Source of the DNA: Leifsonia sp. EB41
GTDB taxonomy: Bacteria > Actinomycetota > Actinomycetes > Actinomycetales > Microbacteriaceae
Direction of reading: 5' to 3'
Assembly: GCF_041262565.1 (NCBI RefSeq)
Contig: NZ_JBGCCJ010000001.1
Location: 4,030,001 to 4,094,000, forward strand
DNA: 64,000 nt
Below the pieces are notes generated by a model that worked only from the letters and a program-made list of their open reading frames with translations, was not told the DNA's origin and searched no databases. The translations under genes and the position numbers were made by a program. This document shows, one piece after another, positions 55,135 through 64,000 of this stretch; positions within the stretch are counted from its first letter, which is position 1, and every line of letters begins with the position of its first letter.

Positions 55135-55602
55135 ATGGGGTGGTTCGCCAGGACACGCCGCGCCGACTCCGTCGCGCTGGCCGAGGACGGCCTGAGCGCG
55201 CTGACACTGCTGGCCGTGCTGGAGGAGGCGGTCTCGCACCTGTCGGCCGCCGAGAGCCTCCTGGAGCGGTGCGCCGTGGCGGGGGAGCCGGGTCACCCGG
55301 TCGGGGTGCGGCCTTCCGACCGCCGGCTGGGGGTGGCGGATGCACGGCAGGGCCTCCGGCTGCGGATCGCATTCACCCAGCTCTCGCGCTGGCTCGACGG
55401 GATGATCTGCGAGCCGGAGCAGGAGCCGCTGCGGGCGGACGCCTCGCGGCTGCTCCGGTTCTACCTGCTGATGGTGACGTACGCGCTGGATGCCGCGTTC
55501 ACGCCGCCGGCGCGGCAGCACATCGCGATCCGCGGCGGGCACGGCGGCGCTGCGGGGCGGCTGGTCGAGCTGCGCGACCTGGCGCGGGCGGCGGCGGAGT
55601 AG
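55135..55602 (+). CDS. Hypothetical protein
   Basis: A 155-residue protein I do not recognise. It appears all-helical and soluble: DGLSALTLLAVLEEAVSHLS, AAESLLERCAVAGEPG, DARQGLRLRIAFTQLSRWLD, LRFYLLMVTYALDAAF. GGAGGGAGG lies 8 bases before the ATG, a strong site. It converges on the surface-protein gene, with 12 bases between stops. No function is proposed. Confidence 0.65.
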   Translation: MGWFARTRRADSVALAEDGLSALTLLAVLEEAVSHLSAAESLLERCAVAGEPGHPVGVRPSDRRLGVADARQGLRLRIAFTQLSRWLDGMICEPEQEPLRADASRLLRFYLLMVTYALDAAFTPPARQHIAIRGGHGGAAGRLVELRDLARAAAE

Positions 55603-55614
55603 GCAGGCGGCGGC

Positions 55615-57576
55615 TCACCGCGCCTGGTCGCCTGCCTTCGCCTTGCGCGTACGGCCGGCGATCGTGAGCGCCGATCCAGCGCTGATCGCCAGCACGCCGA
55701 TGACGACGGCGGGGGCGGCGTCCGAACCCGTGTCCGCGAGCTCGCCCGTCGTCGAGGTCGCGCCACCGGACGCGGTGCCACCGGACGCGGCGCCACCCGA
55801 CGCGGCGGGCGGAGGCGCGGGCGGCGGGGCGACCGCCGCCAGCGCGAAGTCCTGCCCCGTGACCGACTCGCCCGCAGCGGTGATCGTGACGGTGCGCTGC
55901 CCGGTCCCGGCGTCGACGAATCCGGTGGGCGGGGTCACTGTGATCGTGTACACGCCTGCGGCGAGGCCTCCCGCCGCATACGTCCCGTCGGCCCCGGTGG
56001 TGAGCGGTATCGTCCCGCCCGGTCCCTGGATGCCGACCTCCGCGCCCGCGACCGGCCCGGCCGGAGAGGTCACCGTGCCCTCCACCGCTCCGGAGCGGGT
56101 GAGTGCGAAGTCCACGCCGGTCACGTCGGCTGTCGTCACCGTCTCGGTGCGGCTCGATGGGCCGCTGACGCCGTAGCCGGGCGGCGCCGCGACGGTCACG
56201 GTGTAGTCGCCTGCTGCGAGTGCGGGCAGCCGGTACGTGCCGTCCGCTTCGGTGACCGCGCTGATCGATCCGCCGGCGGAAGTGGCCGTCACGACGACGC
56301 CGGCGACACCGCCGCCCGCGTCCGTCACCCGGCCGGAGAGGTCCGGGCTCGCGCGCAGGGCGAAGTCCACGCCGCCGATCGGGGTCTCCGATCCGGCGGG
56401 GACGGTGACGGCGACCGGTCCGCCGACCACCGTGTACCCCGCGGGCACGCCGACGACCTGCACCTGGTACGTGCCGACGGCCGCGGTGTCGAAGAGATAG
56501 GCGCCATCGGGACCGGTCGTGGTCGTGACGCCGGGCGCGAGCTGGACGGTCGCGTTCGGGACGGGGTCGCCTCCTTTGTCCCGCACGGTGCCGCCGACGG
56601 CGACCGGGACGATGACGTGCATTCCGAAGTCCACCATCGCGTCGGCGGCGGACAGGTCCGCCGGTTTCGTGCGCGCTCCGTCGGCGATCGAGCCGGCTGG
56701 AGGCGTGAGCGTGACTGTGTAGCCGTCGCTCGCCTGGACGCCGGTGAACGAGTAGCCGCCGCCCGCATTTGAGGTCGTGGTCGCGACGACGGCGCCGTCT
56801 GCGTCGCGCAGGGTGAGCGTGGCCCCGGCCGGCGAGCCGGTCGCGGCCGTGACCGTCCCGGTGATGTCGCGTGCGAGCGAGGCGAACCAGGTCTGGTAGA
56901 CGGGGAATCCGGAGCGCTGGGTGTAGATGAAGGTCAGCGCCGAGATCGGGGCGTTCGGCTCGAACCAGCCGGCCGAGCCGTTGGTGTCCGCCGCCGCGGC
57001 GTTGCCCGTGAGGGTGAGGGTCGCCGGATCCCAGTTCGGGATGTCGGTCGCGGAGCCGGTGCACGACGGCTTGCCTGCAACACCCGGCGCGCAGTAGTTG
57101 AACCCGCCGCGGTAGCCGAGCTGCGCCGCCGTCAGCAGCGCGCCGTCCGGCCCGATCGCGCGCACCTGCACCTTGTCGGCGTCGATATCGCCCAGCACGA
57201 ACGTCCAGCCGGAAGTCGGGGTCGGCGTGGCGAACGAGTAGGTGGTCGTCGACGGCGCGGTGGGGGAGTCTGCCTTGGGCCGGAGGTTGAGGTAGGGCCT
57301 GCCCTGGCTGGAGCCGTACTTCGCGCCGACCGGCGTCCCGACGCCGAGCCACGTCGACGTGCCACTGATCACCCCGGTCTGACCCTGGCGGGAGTCCGTC
57401 GTCACGCTCGCGGTGATCGCCGGGGTGTTCGCCACCTGGACCGTGAAGGAGTTCGTTCCTGTCGTGCTCCAGCCCGCCCAGAGGCCTGTCGTCGCCGCCG
57501 AGGCCGGCGATGCGAGCAGCGCGGGAAAAGCGATCGCCGCGACGATCGCCGCGGGCACCAGCAGCCGAGAGCGCAC
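55615..57576 (-). CDS. Cell-wall surface protein with SdrD-like repeats and LAXTG sortase-E signal
   Basis: A 653-residue secreted protein. A signal peptide (MRSRLLVPAAIVAAIAFPAL, cleavage near ASAATTG) precedes a ~230-residue N-terminal domain. Then four Cna-B/SdrD-type beta domains follow, each opening with a G-x-V motif: RDITGTVTAATGSPAGATLT, VGGTVRDKGGDPVPNATVQL, LSGRVTDAGGGVAGVVVTA and VEGTVTSPAGPVAGAEVGI, with recurring YTVTV-like strands. A Pro/Ser/Gly linker leads to ELADTGSDAAP, a membrane helix and the basic tail RTRKAKAGDQAR. LADTG fits the LAXTG signal of class E sortases. Likely displayed on the cell wall as a stalk or adhesin; no sortase gene lies in the window. Confidence 0.85.
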   Translation of the reverse strand: MRSRLLVPAAIVAAIAFPALLASPASAATTGLWAGWSTTGTNSFTVQVANTPAITASVTTDSRQGQTGVISGTSTWLGVGTPVGAKYGSSQGRPYLNLRPKADSPTAPSTTTYSFATPTPTSGWTFVLGDIDADKVQVRAIGPDGALLTAAQLGYRGGFNYCAPGVAGKPSCTGSATDIPNWDPATLTLTGNAAAADTNGSAGWFEPNAPISALTFIYTQRSGFPVYQTWFASLARDITGTVTAATGSPAGATLTLRDADGAVVATTTSNAGGGYSFTGVQASDGYTVTLTPPAGSIADGARTKPADLSAADAMVDFGMHVIVPVAVGGTVRDKGGDPVPNATVQLAPGVTTTTGPDGAYLFDTAAVGTYQVQVVGVPAGYTVVGGPVAVTVPAGSETPIGGVDFALRASPDLSGRVTDAGGGVAGVVVTATSAGGSISAVTEADGTYRLPALAAGDYTVTVAAPPGYGVSGPSSRTETVTTADVTGVDFALTRSGAVEGTVTSPAGPVAGAEVGIQGPGGTIPLTTGADGTYAAGGLAAGVYTITVTPPTGFVDAGTGQRTVTITAAGESVTGQDFALAAVAPPPAPPPAASGGAASGGTASGGATSTTGELADTGSDAAPAVVIGVLAISAGSALTIAGRTRKAKAGDQAR

Positions 57577-57649
57577 GCCGCGAATTTACGCCGCATCCGC
57601 GGCCGCGTCCAGCACTGTTCGCCGCGCCTGCGTCCACGATCCGCCGGGC

Positions 57650-59651
<2,002 letters not shown>

Positions 59652-59679
59652 CTCACCGCCCTCGGCGGGGGCGGGAGGG

Positions 59680-59961
59680 TCAGGGGACGGGGGCGAGGTC
59701 GACTTCGTCGGCGATGGCCTCCAGGGCGGAGGGCAGCGTCGGGAAGGTGGTGCCGTAGATGAGCCCCGACGGGCCGGCCGCGGTCCAGGTCTCCTGCTTC
59801 TTCGCGACCTTGCCGACCAGGTAGCGCCGGTGGCCGCCGAGCGCCTGCCGCTGGGCGATCGGCAGCGTCAGCGGGAACGCGTAGACATCGCCGCGCGGGC
59901 TGACCACCAGCTCCCAGCGGGCGCGGCCCGGGTTGAACTTGCTCGTGAAGATGCGCGACAT
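59680..59961 (-). CDS. Small conserved-looking hypothetical protein
   Basis: A 93-residue protein: MSRIFTSKFNPGRARWELVV, then SPRGDVYAFPLTLPIAQRQA and VAKKQETWTAAGPSGLIYGT. It looks like a compact beta-rich soluble protein, possibly two similar halves. ATG 59961 has AAAAGG a few bases upstream; an ORF start further up (60000) adds a poor tail. It converges on sufU. Function unknown. Confidence 0.6.
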   Translation of the reverse strand: MSRIFTSKFNPGRARWELVVSPRGDVYAFPLTLPIAQRQALGGHRRYLVGKVAKKQETWTAAGPSGLIYGTTFPTLPSALEAIADEVDLAPVP

Positions 59962-60101
59962 GATGGCCTTTTGTACCCTGCCGCCGCCATCGGTCGCCAT
60001 GAAGATGACGACCTGTTGCGCGGTCGCGCGTCACGCGGCGTCACAGGGCCGGCACCACGCGCGCTCACCCGCGCCGTCACCTCCGCCGTCCCCCGCCGCC
60101 G

Positions 60102-61070
60102 TCAGTCGCCGAGTCCCTCCAGGAAACCCCGGGTGGGCACGAAGAACGTCGTCCCCGTCGTCGCCGTCGAGAAGTCCAGGATGCGGTCGTGGCTGCCGGG
60201 AGGGTCGCCGATGAACATCCGCTCCAGCATCCGCTCGATCACCCACAGCTCACGCGAGTAGCCGATGAAGTAGGTGCCGAACTCGCCGTGGCCCGGCCTC
60301 CCGAACGGCATGTTGTCGCGGAGGATGTCGTGTTCGACGCCGTCCTCGTCGGTGATCGTGTTGAGCGTCTTGTGCGCCTTCTGGCCGTGCTCGACGTCCG
60401 GCAGCTCGATGTTCTCCACCTTCGTGCGGCCGATCACGCCCTCCTGCGAGGGCACGGGCAGCCGGTTCCAGGAGGCGAGGTCGTGCAGGTACTTCTGCAC
60501 GACGACATAGCTGCCGCCGGCGTGCGCCGGGTCCTCGTCGCCGACGATCGCGGCGGCCGCCATGTCGCCGCCGGTGGGGTTGGCCGTTCCGTCGACGAAG
60601 CCGAGGAGGTCGCGCGCGTCGAAGTAACGGAACCCGACCACCTCATCCACCACCGTCACCGCGTCGCCGAGCGCGTCCAGGAGCTGCCGCTCGAACTCGA
60701 AGCAGAAGTCGCCGCGCTCGGCCCGGATGTGGAACAGCAGGTCGCCAGGCGTGGAGACCGCCGTGTGCACAGCGCCCCGGATCTCCGGGAACGGGTGCAG
60801 CTCGGCAGGCGACGCGACGTCGGTCAGCCTGCTCCAGAACTCCGCGCCGACGCCGATGTTGCACGACAGGTGGGCGCCCAGGTCGCGGAAGCCCACCGTC
60901 TTGACGATGTCGGAGATGTTCGCCACCACATCCCGCGCGGTCGCGGCGGCATCCGGCGTGTCCGCGACGGCGACGACGAGGAAGACGGCCGCGCTGGAGA
61001 GCGGCGCGTCGACGCTCTGCGGCTCGATCGGGACGCGCTGCCAGGGGTGATCGCCGGTGGAGTTCGCCAT
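60102..61070 (-). CDS. Dyp-type heme peroxidase
   Basis: A 322-residue peroxidase. The distal GxxDG motif is LLGFVDGTANPTGGD; a conserved arginine follows, and GSYVVVQKYLHDLASWNRLP, FGRPGHGEFGTYFIGYSREL are characteristic, as is RMFIGDPPGSHDRILDFSTA. No Tat signal is present, so it is cytoplasmic (class B type by my reading). Such enzymes oxidise dyes, phenols or porphyrins and are sometimes packed into encapsulins, but no encapsulin gene is adjacent. ATG 61070 was chosen over the longer frame to 61136. Confidence 0.92.
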   Translation of the reverse strand: MANSTGDHPWQRVPIEPQSVDAPLSSAAVFLVVAVADTPDAAATARDVVANISDIVKTVGFRDLGAHLSCNIGVGAEFWSRLTDVASPAELHPFPEIRGAVHTAVSTPGDLLFHIRAERGDFCFEFERQLLDALGDAVTVVDEVVGFRYFDARDLLGFVDGTANPTGGDMAAAAIVGDEDPAHAGGSYVVVQKYLHDLASWNRLPVPSQEGVIGRTKVENIELPDVEHGQKAHKTLNTITDEDGVEHDILRDNMPFGRPGHGEFGTYFIGYSRELWVIERMLERMFIGDPPGSHDRILDFSTATTGTTFFVPTRGFLEGLGD

Positions 61071-61439
61071 GCGCACACTCTGCCGGAATCGCGCACTCCG
61101 CGGTAGGTCCATCCGGGTCGCCGCACGCGGTTTCACCCGCTCTCGATTCGCGGTCGCTGCAAGGACACTGATAGCGTCGAAGGGCTTCGTGCGCCGAACG
61201 ACTCGGCGCGGGCGAAGTGAACCAGCCCGCGATCAGGGCCGTGCGGCCGCACCGGTGGCCCCGCCAGGATCGTACGGTCGGCTGGCATGGGCGCACCCCG
61301 ATGGTCGCGCCAGCGACGGTGATTCGCGCGGAAGGCCCGCGCTCGAGTCATGCCTCCGTCGCCGCATGTCGTCGGCCCGGGCGCGACCAGAGTGCGCGTG
61401 TCCACCAGACGCGAATCGCGCACCGCGGAGAGACACGTT
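61071..61439. other. Intergenic region / long leader (369 bases)
   Basis: No credible gene; the open frame 61057-61443 is Arg-rich and looks like antisense of nothing. A TAGCGT at 61172-61177 could be a -10 box, which would give the betaine importer a leader of about 255 bases. Several GC-rich inverted repeats lie here. A regulatory RNA is possible but I recognise no known class. Confidence 0.4.
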
Positions 61440-62759
61440 GTGAGCAACACGATCGCCGTCGAGGCGAGGAACATCTTCAAAGTCTTCGGACGCAAACCCC
61501 AGGAGACCGTGCGCCGGCTCCGGCAGGGCGCCAGCAGGAAGGACGTCGCCGGGCTCGGGACGGCCGCCGTCATCGACGCGAGCCTGACCGTCGAGCGCGG
61601 CGAGATCTTCGTCGTGATGGGACTGTCCGGCTCGGGCAAGTCCACCCTGATCCGCATCCTGAACGGGCTCCTGGAGCCCACCGCGGGCGAGGTGGAGGTC
61701 ATGGGCACCACGATCACCGGCCTCGCCGGCGCCAAGCTCCGCGCCGTCCGGCAGCAGCACATCTCGATGGTGTTCCAGCATTTCGCCCTGCTGCCGCACC
61801 GCACGGTCCTCGACAACATCGCCTACGGCCTGGAGGTGCGCGGCATGTCCGCTGCCGAGCGCCGCGAGCGCGCGGCCGAGGTGCTGGAGCTGGTCGGGCT
61901 CGGCGGCTGGGGCGACAAGCTCCCCGGCGAACTCTCCGGCGGGATGCAGCAGCGCGTCGGCCTCGGCCGGGCGCTCGCCGCCGACACCGACGTCCTGCTG
62001 ATGGACGAGGCGTTCTCGGCGCTCGACCCGCTGATCCGGCGCGAGATGCAGGAGCAGCTCCTCGAGCTGCAGAGCTCGCTCGGCAAGACCATCGTCTTCA
62101 TCACGCACGACCTCAACGAGGCGATGTTCCTCGGCGACCGGATCGCCGTGATGCGGGACGGCCGGATCGTCCAGACCGGGACGCCGGAGGAGATCCTCAC
62201 CGACCCCGCCAACGACTACGTCGCCAGCTTCGTGCAGGACGTCGACCGCGCCCGCGTGCTGACCGCCGCGAGCGTCATGGAGCCGGCGCGCGCGCTGGTC
62301 ACCGTCGCCGGCGGACCCCGCGCGGCGATGCGGACGATGCGCGACCTCCAGACCTCCGCCGCGTTCGTCGTCGGCCAGGGCCGGCGGCTGCTCGGGGCCG
62401 TGCGCGACCGGGACGTGATGCGCCAGGTGCGCGACGGGCAGGGCGACCTGACCGAGGCGATCGACGCGGACATCGCGACGGTGTCCCGCGACGAAGTGCT
62501 GAGCGAGCTGGTCGAGCCCGCCGTCGGCAGCGCCCTCCCGCTCGCCGTGGTGGACGACGAACGCCGCCTGCTCGGTGTGATCCCGCGGGTCACCCTGCTC
62601 GCGGCGCTCGGGAACGTCACGAGCGACACCACCGAGATCCCGGTCGTGGTCGAGCCTCCGGCCACCGTGCCGGTGGACGCGATGACGCTGGCCCTGCGCG
62701 AGTCCGCCGGGGGCGACCCCATCCCGGTCATGGCGGACGAGGCGGAGGTGGTCGCGTGA
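61440..62759 (+). CDS. Glycine betaine/proline ABC transporter ATP-binding protein (ProV/OpuAA-like)
   Basis: A 439-residue ATPase. It has the family insertion before Walker A ([19 protein letters not shown]), Walker [15 protein letters not shown]-loop [11 protein letters not shown], signature [14 protein letters not shown], Walker [13 protein letters not shown], and H-loop [10 protein letters not shown]. Two CBS domains follow (~residues 275-410), the usual sensors of ionic strength. The start is GTG 61440, 7 bases after GGAGAG. It is coupled to the permease by GTGA. It takes up osmoprotectants under salt stress. Confidence 0.94.
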   Translation: MSNTIAVEARNIFKVFGRKPQETVRRLRQGASRKDVAGLGTAAVIDASLTVERGEIFVVMGLSGSGKSTLIRILNGLLEPTAGEVEVMGTTITGLAGAKLRAVRQQHISMVFQHFALLPHRTVLDNIAYGLEVRGMSAAERRERAAEVLELVGLGGWGDKLPGELSGGMQQRVGLGRALAADTDVLLMDEAFSALDPLIRREMQEQLLELQSSLGKTIVFITHDLNEAMFLGDRIAVMRDGRIVQTGTPEEILTDPANDYVASFVQDVDRARVLTAASVMEPARALVTVAGGPRAAMRTMRDLQTSAAFVVGQGRRLLGAVRDRDVMRQVRDGQGDLTEAIDADIATVSRDEVLSELVEPAVGSALPLAVVDDERRLLGVIPRVTLLAALGNVTSDTTEIPVVVEPPATVPVDAMTLALRESAGGDPIPVMADEAEVVA

Positions 62760-64000
62760 ACACGGCCCACCTGATCCCGCTCGGCGAGTGGGCGACTGCG
62801 GTCGTCGATTTCGTCACCACCACCTTCGGCGGCCTGTTCGACGTCATCCGCCTGGTCTTCACCGGGATGTACGACGGCGTCGACTGGGCGCTGCAGACGC
62901 CGCCGTTCTGGGGTGTCATCCTCATCGTCGCGATCCTCGCGGTCTGGCTGCGCGGCTGGGTCTTCGGTGCGGGCACCGTGCTCGGGCTGCTGCTCATCGC
63001 CGGGATCGGCCAGTGGCCGAACGCGATGGACACCCTCGCGCTGGTGCTGGTCTCCTCGGCCATCGCGATCGCGCTGAGCGTGCCGCTCGGTATCCTCGCC
63101 GCGCGGTCGCGGGTGGCGTCGGCGATCATCCGGCCGGTGCTCGACTTCATGCAGACGATGCCCGCGTTCGTGTACCTGATCCCGGCGCTCATCCTGTTCC
63201 GGGTGGGCGTGGTGCCCGGCATGGTCGCGACCATCGTGTTCGCGATGGCCCCGGGCGTCCGGCTCACCGAGCTCGGCATCCGCGGCGTCGACACCGAGCT
63301 GGTGGAGGCCGGACGCGCGTTCGGCTCGCCGCCGCGGCGCATCCTGCGCCAGATCCAGCTGCCGCTCGCCATGCCGTCGATCCTCGCCGGCGTCAACCAG
63401 GTCATCATGTTGTCGCTCTCGATGGTCGTCATCGCCGGCATGGTCGGCGGTGGAGGCCTCGGCCGCGACATCGTCCAGGCGCTCAGCCGCGTGGACGTCG
63501 GGCTCGGCTTCGAGGCGGGCATCGCCGTCGTCATCCTGGCGATCGTGCTCGACCGGCTCACCGCCGCTGTCGGCAAGGCCAGACTGCGGATGCCGAAGCG
63601 CGCGCTCGCGGTGCTCGGCGCCGGCCTGCTCGTCGTGATCGGCGGGACGGCCGTGACTGCGGCCTCCACTGCGGGCGGCAGCAAGGGCAACGTGAAGGTC
63701 GCCGTGTTCAACGGCTGGCCGGAGGGCGAGGCGGCGTCGTACCTGTGGAAGCACGTGCTGGAGCGCGAAGGCTACCAGGTGGACTTCGAGTACGCCGACG
63801 CCGGGCCGGCGTTCGCCGGGCTCAGCACCGGCGACTACGACGTCGCGTTCGACGGCTGGCTGCCGACCACGCACGCCCAGTACATGAAGACGTACGGCGC
63901 GCACCTGACTGACCTGGGCGCCTGGAACGACGAGGCGAAGCTGACCATCGCGGTCAACAAGAACGCGCCGATCGACTCGCTCGATCAGCTCGCGTCGCAC
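62756..64000 (+). CDS. Glycine betaine ABC permease fused to substrate-binding domain (3' end cut)
   Basis: The visible 415 residues have no stop. Residues ~1-290 form a ProW-type permease with the EAA-like loop [20 protein letters not shown] and [20 protein letters not shown]; residues ~315-415 begin a substrate-binding domain ([40 protein letters not shown]), with the aromatic WLPTTHA segment typical of betaine binders. A translocator/binder fusion is the OpuAB/OpuA-like form. GTG 62756 overlaps the ATPase stop (GTGA). The gene continues past the window. Confidence 0.93.
   Translation, partial: MNTAHLIPLGEWATAVVDFVTTTFGGLFDVIRLVFTGMYDGVDWALQTPPFWGVILIVAILAVWLRGWVFGAGTVLGLLLIAGIGQWPNAMDTLALVLVSSAIAIALSVPLGILAARSRVASAIIRPVLDFMQTMPAFVYLIPALILFRVGVVPGMVATIVFAMAPGVRLTELGIRGVDTELVEAGRAFGSPPRRILRQIQLPLAMPSILAGVNQVIMLSLSMVVIAGMVGGGGLGRDIVQALSRVDVGLGFEAGIAVVILAIVLDRLTAAVGKARLRMPKRALAVLGAGLLVVIGGTAVTAASTAGGSKGNVKVAVFNGWPEGEAASYLWKHVLEREGYQVDFEYADAGPAFAGLSTGDYDVAFDGWLPTTHAQYMKTYGAHLTDLGAWNDEAKLTIAVNKNAPIDSLDQLASH

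Noticed and set aside
61172-61439. Possible c-di-AMP (ydaO-type) riboswitch ahead of the betaine importer
   Set aside because: Such switches often control osmoprotectant genes, but I could not match the conserved segments; only general GC-rich pairing is visible.
61057-61443. Open frame of 128 codons before the betaine ATPase gene
   Set aside because: Arg-rich, no family motifs, no ribosome-binding site, and it runs over the start of the Dyp peroxidase and the ATPase gene; it looks like chance in GC-rich DNA.

Overview
The window is high-GC DNA with TGA-dominated stops, frequent GTG starts, four-base GTGA/ATGA gene overlaps and TANNNT boxes set 6-8 bases before start codons. Together with the gene families present, this points to an actinobacterium. 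The layout ilvD-ilvB-ilvN-ilvC, cutC, serA, leuB, ilvE, FAH hydrolase, gltX, tRNA-Gln suggests Microbacteriaceae (Leifsonia-like); that placement is inference. I see no prophage, insertion sequence or CRISPR array; most of it reads as ordinary chromosome.

Layout. 1-3.3 kb: the 3' part of a Gfo/Idh/MocA oxidoreductase, a hydroxyisobutyrate-dehydrogenase-like enzyme, and a YCII (DGPF) protein coupled to an ECF sigma factor. 3.3-11.9 kb: a seven-gene glycan-use operon on the minus strand (secreted six-hairpin-like protein, LacI regulator, ABC binding protein, two permeases, two GH130-type enzymes) with a TTGACA promoter and a TAAACCGGTTTA operator at its head. 12-19.2 kb: a baeRF-like protein, a GH15/ClpS/DUF2017 coupled set, an atypical glucose-6-phosphate dehydrogenase, small membrane proteins and an ArsB-like permease. 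19.2-24.9 kb: an MMPL transporter carrying a degenerate ABC-ATPase-like tail, coupled to a YhgE/Pip-type membrane protein and divergent from a TetR regulator. 24.9-29.2 kb: SGNH hydrolase, sugar isomerase-like TIM barrel, otsA-otsB trehalose synthesis. 29.3-43.5 kb: branched-chain amino acid and serine synthesis (ilvD, ilvB, ilvN, ilvC, serA, leuB, frameshifted ilvE), interrupted by a second YCII/ECF pair and a TetR/MFS pair. 43.6-51.6 kb: class V aminotransferase, LysR, ketopantoate reductase-like, FAH-family, gltX, flavoprotein, MarR and its exporter. 51.6-57.9 kb: tRNA-Gln, a lipoprotein esterase, small membrane proteins and a sortase-E (LAXTG) surface protein. 57.9-64 kb: sufS-sufU, Dyp peroxidase and a betaine-type ABC importer cut by the window end.

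Most notable: (1) a family of long near-perfect palindromes (21-28 bp arms) placed a few bases past stop codons, four of five between convergent genes, with a shared outer arm (CGAGGGGCACGT) and interchangeable inner arms; (2) the MMPL/degenerate NBD fusion next to a YhgE-type partner; (3) three local regulator/operator layouts (LacI, TetR, MarR) whose palindromes sit exactly on promoter elements; (4) a single-base frameshift just before the PLP-lysine region of ilvE; (5) an abrupt codon-use change in the last ~95 codons of ilvD. Calls were made by reading the sequence only; no database search was run.
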